Positions 18,989 through 25,954 are shown, counted from the stretch's first letter. The stretch: DNA of 64,000 nt from Microbacterium trichothecenolyticum (GCF_030818955.1 NZ_JAUTBF010000001.1:744001-808000), one strand, 5' to 3'. Notes: generated from the letters alone by a model not told the origin. Numbers and translations: made by a program.

Positions 18989-19867
18989 ATGTGCCGCAAA
19001 ATCGTCCCGCTCCATAATTTCGCACCTCCGGCGACGGATGCCGAGTGCCATGACGCCGCGCTGCAGTTCGTCCGCAAGATCGTGGGGACGACGAAACCCT
19101 CACGGACCAGCCAGGACGTCTTCGACCGCGCGGTGGCCGAGATCGCGGCATCCGTTCGTCATCTCCTCGACGACCTGGTGACGAACGCCCCGCCGAAGAT
19201 CCGCGAGGAGGAGGCGGCGAGGCGACAGGCGCGGTCAGCGGAACGCTACGAGGCGATCCGGGTGTTCCAGGAGCAGAAGCGGGCGCGGCGCACGAGCCGA
19301 GTGCCTTCGCCCGGACAGCCGCTAGCCCTCGGCGTACCGCTCGAACAGGGGAGTGGCATCCGGGCTCTCCAGATCCGGATACCGGTGTCTTCCGCAACCG
19401 CGCGGAGCGGGCCGTGCAGCTGTTCGAGGAGGGCCGCGGCGTCGCCGGGCTCGCACGTGGACGTCGCACGGAGTTCGAGGACATCGATCGTGCCGTCCGC
19501 CGCACTGCCCGGCATCATGTCGACGTCCAGACGCGACACCTTCGCCGCCGGCTTGCCGGCAACGATCACGATGTTGTCGATTCCCTCCCCGTACGTGAGG
19601 GAGGGAATCGACCTGCCACCCGTTCTCCACCATCCACGCGCGCAGATCCGCCATGCGCTGGGCGCCCCGACCGTCGAAGGAGAAGCCCTCCGGAAGCTTC
19701 CGGCGCAGAAAGAACTCATAGCCGTCGGCACAGGCCTCTGGGATGTCGCCATACTCTCCAACGCGCCACTCGCCGGCGTAGAGCTGCTTCTGCACGTCGG
19801 CCACCGCGCTCTTGAAGGCGAGGTTCGCGGCCCGTGCTTCGTCGAAATCCGCTTCGGGCGCCTGTGA
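18989..19867 (+). CDS. DUF2277 protein with an abnormal read-through tail
   Basis: Residues 1-90 (MCRKIVPLHNFAPPATDAECHDAA ... RHLLDD ... PPKIREEEAARR in outline) match the small DUF2277 family, which is normally about 85-95 residues and of unknown function; the N-terminal CRK and HNFxPPAT are its hallmark. The open frame has no stop until 19867, but from about residue 112 on it reads the antisense of a lipoprotein gene and is low in protein-like character. A TAG at 19323 is one base out of frame, so a small indel near 19290-19320 may have removed the true stop. I trust only 18989 to about 19320. Confidence 0.55.
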   Translation: MCRKIVPLHNFAPPATDAECHDAALQFVRKIVGTTKPSRTSQDVFDRAVAEIAASVRHLLDDLVTNAPPKIREEEAARRQARSAERYEAIRVFQEQKRARRTSRVPSPGQPLALGVPLEQGSGIRALQIRIPVSSATARSGPCSCSRRAAASPGSHVDVARSSRTSIVPSAALPGIMSTSRRDTFAAGLPATITMLSIPSPYVREGIDLPPVLHHPRAQIRHALGAPTVEGEALRKLPAQKELIAVGTGLWDVAILSNAPLAGVELLLHVGHRALEGEVRGPCFVEIRFGRL

Positions 19868-19951
19868 GCCCCCGCATCCGGTCACGAGCGTCGCCGTGAT
19901 AACCGCACCCGCGCCCACGACGGTCCACCTGCCGCGTCGATGTCCGATCAT
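19322..19951 (-). pseudogene. Lipoprotein gene with two compensating frameshifts
   Basis: From ATG 19951 the product begins MIGHRRGRW, then a hydrophobic stretch ending TLVTGC: a lipoprotein signal with the lipid-bearing Cys near residue 26. The first 115 residues and the last 19 (DLESPDATPLFERYAEG, stop at 19322) are in one frame. The protein-like middle part (GEGIDNIVIVAGKPAAKV ... AVAEDTGIR) is in another frame. The first shift falls in a perfect inverted repeat at 19576-19612 and the second near 19375. The two shifts cancel, giving 210 codons overall. I do not recognise the family. It conflicts with the tail of the DUF2277 frame on the other strand. Confidence 0.5.
19576..19612. repeat. 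Perfect 14-bp inverted repeat inside the lipoprotein gene
   Basis: GTCGATTCCCTCCC at 19576-19589 and GGGAGGGAATCGAC at 19599-19612 enclose a 9-base loop. The repeat is exactly where the reading frame of the host gene changes. Confidence 0.9.
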
Positions 19952-20033
19952 GCGCGCCCCCTCGAGCTCCTCCAATCACCCAGCCAATCACACGCCGCCC
20001 TTTCGCCCGGGCGAATTTCCGCGGCCCGCGAAA

Positions 20034-20080
20034 ACGTCGACGCCCGCCCCCGCGAAACGGCGGGGACGGGCGTCGACGTG
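20034..20080 (-). terminator. Original terminator of glnA1, displaced by the integrated element
   Basis: ACGTCGACGCCCG at the left and CGGGCGTCGACGT at the right form the outer part of a roughly 20-bp stem with a C-rich/G-rich inner part (CCCCC against GGGG, one mismatch) and a GAAA-type loop. It stands just outside the left copy of the 22-bp repeat. In the empty chromosome it would follow the glnA1 stop by about 14 bases. Confidence 0.75.
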
Positions 20081-20093
20081 GATGATCGGGCGA

Positions 20094-20115
20094 TCAGACC
20101 CCGAAGTACAGCTCG
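20094..20115. repeat. attL core: left copy of the 22-bp direct repeat
   Basis: The 22 bases starting TCAGACCCCG and ending ACAGCTCG are identical to 30233-30254, the last 22 bases of glnA1 including its stop codon. Flanking bases differ on both sides (A versus G before, A versus T after), so 22 bp is the exact shared core. Confidence 0.95.
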
Positions 20116-20220
20116 AACGAAATGAGGGTGTCCGTGACCTGTAGGGAGTTGTTGGCTACAGCGTAATTCCGCGGTTCAATGCGGGTCGGTTTATGGCACG
20201 TATTGGCTCGTGGTGAAGGT

Positions 20221-20241
20221 TCCGCGGACTTTTCGCGGACT
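20221..20241. promoter_or_regulatory. Candidate integrase arm-type sites, left end
   Basis: GCGGACT occurs at 20224-20230 and 20235-20241, 11 bp apart (one helical turn) in the same orientation. The same pair with the same spacing is found near the right end at 30178-30195. Confidence 0.6.
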
Positions 20242-21557
20242 CAGGACGCCCGTCGTGCAATGCGCCCCTTCCCGAAGTTGAGGCCTTCCTTCTGCCCCCA
20301 CTTCGAGACGGTGGAGGCGGTGACGCCGAGCTCCGCGGCCATGGCGCGGGTGGAGTAGCCGGCGTCGTACAGTTCGCAGGCGCGGGCGGTGTCGAAGGTG
20401 GATGCCGCGCGGTCGCGGGTGAGACCGGATCTTGTGCGCCAGGCGTTCACGGTGCCGACGGCGACGCCGAGCGTGGCCGCAATCTCGGCGGGGGTGCTGC
20501 CTCCGTCGTGCAGCTCGCGCGCGCGGGCCTGGTCGAACTTTGACCGGCCGGCGAACGTCAGGCCCTCACCCTTGGCCCAAAGCGACACCTGTTCGCGGTG
20601 CACGCCGAGCTCGGCGGCGATCGCCGTCGCCGTCGCCCCGGTGTCGAAGAGAGCGCGTGCCCGGTCCGTGTCGAGATCCAGTGTGTTGCGGTTGCGGCGT
20701 CCCATCATCTCGGTGTTGACGGCATCGACCGCGGAGGCGTGGAAGTAGGACGTGACGACACCTTTCGGGCCGCGGGAGGTCGCTGAGGGCGTCAGGAACC
20801 CCTTCTCGACCCATTTCCGCACACCCCGCTCGCCGAGGCCGACGCGCTCCGCGGCTTGTGCGAGCGTCAGCAGCGGGTTGAACCATTCCCGGACGGGTCC
20901 GAGGACCTCTTCGTCGTCATAACGCGCGTACGAGCCTGCTGGAGCGTTCGGGAGGGCGCCCGCGCCGGGGTGTACGAACCGGTGCCGGTTCTCGAGCCCC
21001 CACCGGCGCATCGCGTCCCTCACAGACCACCGCTCGCGCACCCCGTCTTCGTCTTCGGGATGGTCGTCGAGCACGAGGGGTCCGAGCCACCCCATGGCGA
21101 CGTGGTCGTTCTGCAGCTGCTCGAGGCCGGCGGAGAAGTACCGGGTTGCTTCCTCGAGCGCGTGGATGGCGTCGGTGACGTCGTCGCGGCCGGTGGCCTG
21201 TGGGCCGGGGGTGGAGCGGGTAGTGACGACGCTGTCCCAGTTCCAGCGGGACTGCCCGCCGTCAGTCATGGTGCGGAGGCGGGTGAGTAGCTCGGGCGCG
21301 TCGCTCAGGAGCTTGTTCGCGCGCCCCCAACACTGATCGCACACGAGGGACCGGTCGCGGCAGACGCTCGGCGCGCAGCCCCTGCAGGGCGGGGTGTAGG
21401 TCTCGCCGACGTCCTCGGCGTGAGCGCGCCGGGCGAGTTCGTCAGGCTCGAGGTTCTCGCAGACGGCCCAGTGCTGCCGAGCGCATCCCCGGATGCAGTT
21501 CCTGGCTCCGGTGTCATCGATGCCGAAGACGGTACCCACCTCAGACAGTAAAGACAT
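20241..21557 (-). CDS. Phage-type zinc-finger and multi-HTH DNA-binding protein
   Basis: The 438-residue protein begins with a cysteine cluster (C21, C25, C33, C58, C61, C66, C73, C76; CRGCAP and CDQCWG visible) like the zinc ribbons of actinophage HTH proteins. A MerR-like helix-turn-helix follows near residues 235-285 (LTLAQAAERVGLGERGVRKW). Three tandem HTH units of about 45 residues end the protein: ATAIAAELGVHREQVSLW, AEIAATLGVAVGTVNAW and RAMAAELGVTASTVSKW. Three such units in a row are unusual. The start at 21557 is supported by a TTTAAT -10-like box 7 bases upstream. It may bind the element's own repeats or a helper-phage sequence; this is inference. It is the last gene before the left attachment site. 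Confidence 0.7.
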   Translation of the reverse strand: MSLLSEVGTVFGIDDTGARNCIRGCARQHWAVCENLEPDELARRAHAEDVGETYTPPCRGCAPSVCRDRSLVCDQCWGRANKLLSDAPELLTRLRTMTDGGQSRWNWDSVVTTRSTPGPQATGRDDVTDAIHALEEATRYFSAGLEQLQNDHVAMGWLGPLVLDDHPEDEDGVRERWSVRDAMRRWGLENRHRFVHPGAGALPNAPAGSYARYDDEEVLGPVREWFNPLLTLAQAAERVGLGERGVRKWVEKGFLTPSATSRGPKGVVTSYFHASAVDAVNTEMMGRRNRNTLDLDTDRARALFDTGATATAIAAELGVHREQVSLWAKGEGLTFAGRSKFDQARARELHDGGSTPAEIAATLGVAVGTVNAWRTRSGLTRDRAASTFDTARACELYDAGYSTRAMAAELGVTASTVSKWGQKEGLNFGKGRIARRAS

Positions 21558-21561
21558 ACCC

Positions 21562-21574
21562 GGTATTAAATACC
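21562..21574. promoter_or_regulatory. Palindromic operator candidate at the multi-HTH gene start
   Basis: GGTATT and AATACC flank a single A, 4 bases upstream of the ATG and overlapping the -10-like box, as an operator for autoregulation would. Confidence 0.45.
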
Positions 21575-21853
21575 CTGGATCGCTTTGCATGGGCAGGACG
21601 CGCCGCTGCTCGCTTTCCACGTGGCAACCGTCACTTTCCAGCGCGCGCAGCTTGACGGGGCGGGGGACAACCAGCGGAAAGACGCCCGAGCCGCCGGGCT
21701 GCGCCTCTCCGCTGGCAAGTCGAGGGTGCACAGGTGGAAAGTGTCCTGGTGGAAAAACCCGGGGAGAGATAGGCCGAATGCCGAGGGAGTGCCTGGGCGG
21801 TGGGGGGAGGGGTGGGGTGCCCCTGGTCGGCTGCGACCATCCCGGTAGAACGA

Positions 21854-21881
21854 CGAAGGCCCCCAGTGATGGGGGCCTTCG
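21854..21881 (-). terminator. Terminator of the leftward element operon
   Basis: CGAAGGCCCCC and GGGGGCCTTCG make a perfect 11-bp stem with a 6-base loop, directly after the stop of the 108-residue protein gene. Confidence 0.8.
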
Positions 21882-21898
21882 GTTGTGCTGCGCGCTTG

Positions 21899-22225
21899 TC
21901 ACACATGGGCATTGAGGATGAGTTGCTGTAGTAGTTCGTGGGTGGACGCGAACCCGACTCCGACGAAGGTGCAGTCGTCGAAGGTTGCATCTTTGGCGTC
22001 TATGGCGCCCATCACTTCGGTGCGTCCGGCTTCGAGAGTCCAGAGGATGCTTTCGACACTCCCGCCGACGTTGGTGGTTCCGCCGAAGATGACGTTGCCG
22101 TGCAGTAGTAGCACCGCGGGCCCGAGGAAGGTGACGTTGCGGGCGTGCATACCTTCCAGTGAGAATCCGCCGGGTGGCAGCAGGTCGACGATGCGGACGG
22201 TGGTGTTGCTGATTTCGAGTCCCAT
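21899..22225 (-). CDS. Element protein of unknown function, beta-rich
   Basis: A 108-residue protein with alternating hydrophobic strands (VRIVDLLPPGGFSLEGMHA, VTFLGPAVLLLHGNVIFGG, EVMGAIDAKDATFDDCTFVG), suggesting a beta-solenoid like fold. A resemblance to bactofilin or pentapeptide-like repeats is only general. It follows the tail-like gene with 65 bases between, and a GAAAGG site precedes ATG 22225. With that neighbour it may form part of a virion-associated or surface module. Confidence 0.55.
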   Translation of the reverse strand: MGLEISNTTVRIVDLLPPGGFSLEGMHARNVTFLGPAVLLLHGNVIFGGTTNVGGSVESILWTLEAGRTEVMGAIDAKDATFDDCTFVGVGFASTHELLQQLILNAHV

Positions 22226-22290
22226 GAGGGGGCGCCTTTCGGTTGGTGTCGGGGACGGTAGTAGTCGGGTCCGACATTGGTGGGGTGTTT

Positions 22291-23022
22291 TCAGGCAGTG
22301 AGGCCGGCTGCTTCGGCGGAGATCTTCACGACCTCGTTGGTGTTGGTGAGCCCGAGGAGTTTGATGCCGTCGAGTGAGTCGACTTCGCGGATGCCGAGCA
22401 TGCTCACTGCGTCTGGTGACACCTGGACGGCTTTGGAGCCTGCGAGGAGGGTCGCGAGTGCGTCGCCTACGGTGACGGCGCTGGTGCCGTTGCGGAGGCC
22501 GATCGCGCTGGGGTTGGAGTACAGCTTGGACCCGTTGGAGAACAGCGCGGCGCCGCCGTCTGTCGATGGGTCGAGGGTCATTGATGTGCCGATGTGCGCG
22601 ACTCCTGTGGCGCCGTCGATGACGATCTGGTTGGCGCCGACGCCGACGATGATCTTGTTGCCTTCGAGTCGCACGTTGCCCATGGTGAGGGTGCCGGCTC
22701 CGCCGTCGAGGATGATGCCGACAGGGCCTTGCCCGATCATGATGCGGCCGCCACCGATGGGGCTGATGAGGACACCGCCGACGCGGATGACGCCGCCGCC
22801 GAGAACTTCCCAGTCACCCGCAATAGAGCCGGGGCCCGTCCAGTCGAAGGTGCCTTCGCCTTTCAGGAGTGCCCCGCCCTCGAGCAGCAGGATCGCGCGG
22901 ATGAGACGGAGTCGTCCGTCCGAGATCGACGCGTTCTCAAGAAACGACCCTGACTCAAGCTTGCGCAGCCGGTAGAAGATGTCTTTGATCCACCCGACGA
23001 CATCGTTCAGATTTTGGCTCAT
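22291..23022 (-). CDS. Phage minor-tail-like protein
   Basis: The 243-residue product has a short helical N-terminus (VGWIKDIFYRLRKLESGSFL). A long Gly-rich region of short beta repeats follows (GTFDWTGPGSIAGDWEVLGGGVIRVGGVLI outlines it; GGGRIMIG, GGAGTLTMG), then a C-terminal segment ending VVKISAEAAGLTA. This pattern is typical of minor tail proteins of Microbacterium and other actinophages. It is the only structural-looking gene here, so a lone tail protein without capsid genes is notable. The start ATG 23022 follows GAAAGG. Confidence 0.65.
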   Translation of the reverse strand: MSQNLNDVVGWIKDIFYRLRKLESGSFLENASISDGRLRLIRAILLLEGGALLKGEGTFDWTGPGSIAGDWEVLGGGVIRVGGVLISPIGGGRIMIGQGPVGIILDGGAGTLTMGNVRLEGNKIIVGVGANQIVIDGATGVAHIGTSMTLDPSTDGGAALFSNGSKLYSNPSAIGLRNGTSAVTVGDALATLLAGSKAVQVSPDAVSMLGIREVDSLDGIKLLGLTNTNEVVKISAEAAGLTA

Positions 23023-23042
23023 TGGTTTCCTTTCGAGATTGG

Positions 23043-23426
23043 TCACCAGATGGGTGAGCAGATGACGACGCGGTGGGTCGTCGTGGTGGTGGCGAGCTTG
23101 GCTCGCGCTTCGGCGAGAGTGAGGTTGCCTTTGTACTGGTTGCACTTGCGGTGCATGAGGTGGCAGTTCTCCCGGTCGTACGGGGACCCTCCGCGCGAGC
23201 GAGGAATGTCCTCGTCCACCTCACCCCGCATCGGGTGAGGGACGCATCCCGTGCAGTCGCGGGTGGGACACTTGCTACCGTGCTGGCCGTGCTGGACGGT
23301 GATTGTCGGGTTGACGGGTTTGTCGCACAGGGCGCAGGTGCTCTCTTCGGCTCGTACGCGCTTGACCAGGGCGCGTCTGCGGGCGCCGTTGGCGTTGGTG
23401 GTGGTGTAGGTGCCGCGTTCGGTCAC
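23043..23426 (-). CDS. HNH endonuclease
   Basis: A 127-residue HNH-family nuclease. A zinc knuckle CALCDKPV lies near residues 31-38 with further cysteines in CPTRDCTGC. The ββα-metal core reads EVDEDIPRSRGG, then NCHLMHRKCNQYKG, giving the Asn and second His. The place where most HNH enzymes carry a DH pair has DED instead, so the first His is missing or replaced. Phage HNH enzymes often act with terminase in DNA packaging or as homing nucleases; no terminase is next to it here. Confidence 0.85.
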   Translation of the reverse strand: MTERGTYTTTNANGARRRALVKRVRAEESTCALCDKPVNPTITVQHGQHGSKCPTRDCTGCVPHPMRGEVDEDIPRSRGGSPYDRENCHLMHRKCNQYKGNLTLAEARAKLATTTTTHRVVICSPIW

Positions 23427-23444
23427 GGTGTCCCTTCTGGTAGT

Positions 23445-23482
23445 GCCGGTGCCCTCGGTGGCAGTGGTCCGAGGGCACCGGC
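23445..23482 (-). terminator. Hairpin between element genes
   Basis: GCCGGTGCCCTCGG and CCGAGGGCACCGGC form a perfect 14-bp stem with a 10-base loop between the 105-residue gene and the HNH gene. It may be a terminator or an attenuator separating the early and late parts. Confidence 0.65.
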
Positions 23483-23493
23483 GGTCGGTGGCG

Positions 23494-23811
23494 TCAGGGG
23501 GTCTCGTGCTGAGCCTCGGCGAGCTGCTGCTCGTACATGCCGAGCCTCATGCGGAGGCCGCTATCCACGGCCTTCTCGAAGCGCTGGCGTTCGTCGGGAC
23601 GGTCGGAGTCGCGCAGGGCGATGAGGCGGTCCATCTCGGGGTCGCGTTTCACTGCCTCGTCGCCGGCCCATCCGTCGAACTGTGCGCGGGTGGCGTCGTC
23701 GATGGGTTTGCCGGGGTCGACCCGGGTGAGCTTGTCGGGGGTGGCGTGCCACGCCTTGGTGGTGCTGTCGTACCAGCCCTTCGCGGGGCTGTAGTCGCCG
23801 TGGTTCGGCAT
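23494..23811 (-). CDS. Element protein of unknown function (105 aa)
   Basis: A hydrophilic protein beginning MPNHGDYSPAKGWYDST. Its second half is helical and charged (EMDRLIALRDSDRPDERQRF ... RMRLGMYEQQLAEAQ). No family is recognised. Its ATG shares a base with the preceding stop (TGATG), so translation is coupled to the 93-residue gene upstream. Confidence 0.6.
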   Translation of the reverse strand: MPNHGDYSPAKGWYDSTTKAWHATPDKLTRVDPGKPIDDATRAQFDGWAGDEAVKRDPEMDRLIALRDSDRPDERQRFEKAVDSGLRMRLGMYEQQLAEAQHETP

Positions 23812-24092
23812 CAGATGCGGTTCCTCTCGATGTGGTCCCACTCGGTCTTTCCGAGGTGGTCGGGCTGGCTCGCGCCGGCGGGCTCGAGCGTGGTTTCCCA
23901 GGCGGCGCCCTGCTGCTGTTCGGCGTACGGGCCGGTGGTCTCCGGCGGGGGGACGATGTCGCCGGCGGCGGTGCGCACCTCGTGGGCGCTGCAGTCGACG
24001 CAGTGCGTCGCGATCACGCCCTGCTCGGGGTGTTCGGTGATGTCGAGGCGGTCGGAGGGGCATCCGTCCGCGTGGGTGAGGGTGGTGCTCAT
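23811..24092 (-). CDS. Element protein of unknown function (93 aa)
   Basis: A small protein with HCVDCSAHEV near residue 30, a possible half zinc finger, followed by a Pro- and Gln-rich tail. It overlaps its upstream neighbour by ATGA and its downstream neighbour by TGATG, a chain typical of phage operons. No function can be assigned. Confidence 0.6.
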   Translation of the reverse strand: MSTTLTHADGCPSDRLDITEHPEQGVIATHCVDCSAHEVRTAAGDIVPPPETTGPYAEQQQGAAWETTLEPAGASQPDHLGKTEWDHIERNRI

Positions 24093-24265
24093 TCGGTGTC
24101 CTTCAGGTCGTGGACGGGGATCCCGTCCTGGTTGGTGGCCTCGACGTCGACCAAGACGACTCGGCCGTCCGCTGTCGGCTGACGCCGGAGGCCCTTGGGC
24201 TGCAGCGTTAGATCGAGGTTGGGGTAATCGCCGTCAGGTCCGGGATCGAGAGCGTCAATCGCCAT
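24089..24265 (-). CDS. Element protein of unknown function (58 aa)
   Basis: A short acidic protein (MAIDALDPGPDGDYPN ... GRVVLVDVEATNQDG). ATG 24265 follows a GAAAGGA site in the minus strand. It begins 32 bases after the tRNA-Arg 3' end and overlaps the next gene by ATGA. No family is recognised. Confidence 0.5.
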   Translation of the reverse strand: MAIDALDPGPDGDYPNLDLTLQPKGLRRQPTADGRVVLVDVEATNQDGIPVHDLKDTE

Positions 24266-24297
24266 GCGGTGTCCTTTCGTGTGGTCTGGGTGTCGCG

Positions 24298-24370
24298 TCC
24301 CCTCGGCAGGATTCGAACCTGCGCGGCGCCGGGTAGAAACCGGGTGCTCTGTCCGCTGAGCTACGAGGGG
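24298..24370 (-). tRNA. tRNA-Arg (TCT anticodon) inside the integrated element
   Basis: The acceptor stem CCCCTCG/CGAGGGG, D arm GCTC/GAGC, T arm GCAGG-TTCGAAT-CCTGC and anticodon loop TTTCTAC are all present. Anticodon TCT reads AGA, a very rare codon in this high-GC genome. The anticodon stem has four good pairs and a C-C mismatch at its base. The discriminator is A and CCA is not encoded. It lies between the WhiB-like gene and the leftward operon. Confidence 0.9.
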
Positions 24371-24407
24371 GAGCGACATCGCGCTGGGAACGTGATGTCG
24401 TGGCGGG

Positions 24408-24791
24408 TCAGGGCGTGTAGGCCCTCCCCGCCCAGAAGCCTGCCGGTGGCCGCGCCAGGCGGGCGTAGGCGTCGCACTGCGCGCGGATGCGGCACACCGT
24501 GAGGCACGTGGTCTGCATTTCGAGCCGATCGGCCGCGGGGAGTGCCTCGGTGACGTAGCGGAGGTCGGTGTCGCACGGTGGCTCCCAGACCGCCATCGCG
24601 CGGCCGAGCTGCTCGTATTGCTCGATCGCGGTCGTGTGGCGGTCGTAGTCGTCGGCCGCGGACCGGTCAGCCATGGCTTGCTCGAGCTCGGCGCGGATCA
24701 TGACCATGCCGGGCTGGCCGGGGACGGCGACCAGCTCGAGCTCTTCGCCGGTCGTGACGTCGGTGACGCGGGTGGGGGTCTCGGTGGTCAT
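24408..24791 (-). CDS. WhiB-like protein with atypical cysteine spacing
   Basis: The 127-residue protein has four cysteines, C73, C96, C100 and C106, and a C-terminal GFWAGRAYTP that matches the WhiB G[VI]WGG turn. WhiB proteins bind a 4Fe-4S cluster and usually partner with the primary sigma factor; the normal spacing is C-x2-C-x5-C, whereas here it is C-x3-C-x5-C (CLTVCRIRAQC). Phage WhiB proteins can redirect host transcription. The ATG overlaps the preceding stop (TGATG). The WhiB call is good; cluster binding with the altered spacing is unproven. Confidence 0.75.
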   Translation of the reverse strand: MTTETPTRVTDVTTGEELELVAVPGQPGMVMIRAELEQAMADRSAADDYDRHTTAIEQYEQLGRAMAVWEPPCDTDLRYVTEALPAADRLEMQTTCLTVCRIRAQCDAYARLARPPAGFWAGRAYTP

Positions 24792-25138
24792 CAGTAGCAG
24801 CCGTTCTCGCAGCGGTCGTCTCGGTCGCCGGCGGGGTGGTGGTCGCGGCAGGATCCGAGCTCGTCGCTCAGACTGTGCCGGTGCGGGCGGCACTGCTCGC
24901 GAGTCCGGACGTCGGCGTACAGGCGGTCGCGACGGGCATGCTCAGCGGCGGTGCGCAGGTGCGCCGGGGTGGGTCGTCGCGAGTCGGTCCGGTAGTGCGT
25001 GTTCAGCCCCTCGACGGCGTCTGCGTAGTCCAGGTCGCTGAGCAGCGGTTCCCAGGCCTCAAGGGTGAGCACGTCAACATCGCGGCCGTCGACGACCGCC
25101 ATGCGGGTGAGCAGCATCGTCAGCTCTTCGGTCTTCAA
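24791..25138 (-). CDS. G39P-like replication protein candidate
   Basis: A 115-residue protein starting at TTG 25138, which overlaps the stop of the replication gene as TTGA. Its first 60 residues (LLTRMAVVDGRDVDVLTLEAWEP ... DYADAVEGLNTHYRTDSRRPTPAHL in outline) match the pattern of phage helicase loader/inhibitor G39P: a short helical domain with a conserved Trp and a PTPAxLR end. The C-terminal part has scattered Cys and His (EQCRPHRH, SCRDHH, RCENGC) that could bind zinc. Position right after the replication initiator supports a role in element DNA replication. Confidence 0.5.
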   Translation of the reverse strand: MKTEELTMLLTRMAVVDGRDVDVLTLEAWEPLLSDLDYADAVEGLNTHYRTDSRRPTPAHLRTAAEHARRDRLYADVRTREQCRPHRHSLSDELGSCRDHHPAGDRDDRCENGCY

Positions 25139-25953
25139 CCTTCCAGCCCCTTCGGTCGGAGGGTCGTCACCGGCGCCAGGCCGCCGCGCGAGGCGATGAG
25201 CTGCTGACCGGCGCGCGCGATTGCGGTTGCCCGGTCGGTGGGCGTGGGTCGGCCAGTGCCGCGGGGTCCGTCGAGCGCGTCGTCCCACCCGTCGCGGTTG
25301 AGCCACGTCGCCGGGTGCGGGATGAACTCGGTGGAGGGGCGGTGTGGGTTGTCGCGGTAGTCGATCGCGGCTGCGGTGATGGTCTCGGCCGTGGCGCGCT
25401 TGAGCGCCTTGGCCCAGGCCTTGCGTGCGTTCGGCTTGGCGACCTTGCGCGGCCATGCGGCCCAGAACTCGTCGAACGGGTCGATGCCGTCGATGGTGTT
25501 CAGATCACCAGCAGGGGGTTTGGGGGTGTACTGAGTGTTCATCTGAATGTTCCTCTGAATGTTCTCTTCTGCTACCGCTGTCGACTGGGTAGGCGCCGGT
25601 CGAGAGCGGGTTAGGTCGCCGCTGTCAGCCAAGTAGGTTGAGGGCCTAGTAGGTTCACGGCCTACTTGGCTGACAGCGGTGTAGGTGGGGTCCACGACGA
25701 TGAGATCCGAGGTGCGATAGCCACCCGCGCCGGTCCGTCGATGGCGCTCGATGATGCCCATCCGCTCGAGCGTGGAGAGCCCCTTCTGCACGAAGTCCTG
25801 CGACGCGCTGACCATGGCGGCGATGGTCTGCTGGCTGACGAAGGTCTTGTGCGTGGCGTCCAGCGTGCGATGACAGACGGCGACGAGCACGACCTTCTCG
25901 CGCATGGCGAGATGGTCTTGCGCGTACGCCCATTCCGCATCTTTGAAACCCAT
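25135..25953 (-). CDS. Winged-helix replication initiator-like protein
   Basis: A 272-residue protein. The N-terminal winged helix covers about residues 15-90 (KTFVSQQTIAAMVSASQDFV ... LERMGIIERHRR). A linker of about 60 polar residues follows, and the C-terminal domain FDEFWAAWPRKVAKPNARKAW ... HPATWLNRDGWDD (about residues 160-225) is the usual end domain of phage replisome organisers. Such proteins open the phage origin and recruit helicase. ATG 25953 is one base after the previous stop. Confidence 0.75.
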   Translation of the reverse strand: MGFKDAEWAYAQDHLAMREKVVLVAVCHRTLDATHKTFVSQQTIAAMVSASQDFVQKGLSTLERMGIIERHRRTGAGGYRTSDLIVVDPTYTAVSQVGREPTRPSTYLADSGDLTRSRPAPTQSTAVAEENIQRNIQMNTQYTPKPPAGDLNTIDGIDPFDEFWAAWPRKVAKPNARKAWAKALKRATAETITAAAIDYRDNPHRPSTEFIPHPATWLNRDGWDDALDGPRGTGRPTPTDRATAIARAGQQLIASRGGLAPVTTLRPKGLEG

Positions 25954-25954
25954 G

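Larger units (their letters stand above)
21558..21898. other. Non-coding hub of the element: repeats, palindromes, possible origin or cos region
   Basis: No gene fits in these 341 bases. The motif GTGGAAA appears on the plus strand near 21734 and 21750 and as TTTCCAC at 21614-21620, with a TTTCCAG variant near 21635. CCAGCGGA at 21671-21678 is matched by TCCGCTGG at 21708-21715. A G-rich run lies at 21797-21816. Repeats of this kind could be iterons of a replication origin or terminase-binding sites; I cannot decide which. Confidence 0.45.

Noticed and set aside
22277..22975. A 232-codon plus-strand frame over the tail-like gene
   Set aside because: The minus-strand gene has a ribosome site, operon context and tail-like glycine-rich repeats; the plus frame has none.
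24298..24370. tRNA-Arg as the integration site of the element
   Set aside because: No direct repeat of the tRNA is seen; the 22-bp repeat is in glnA1 and the integrase is next to it.
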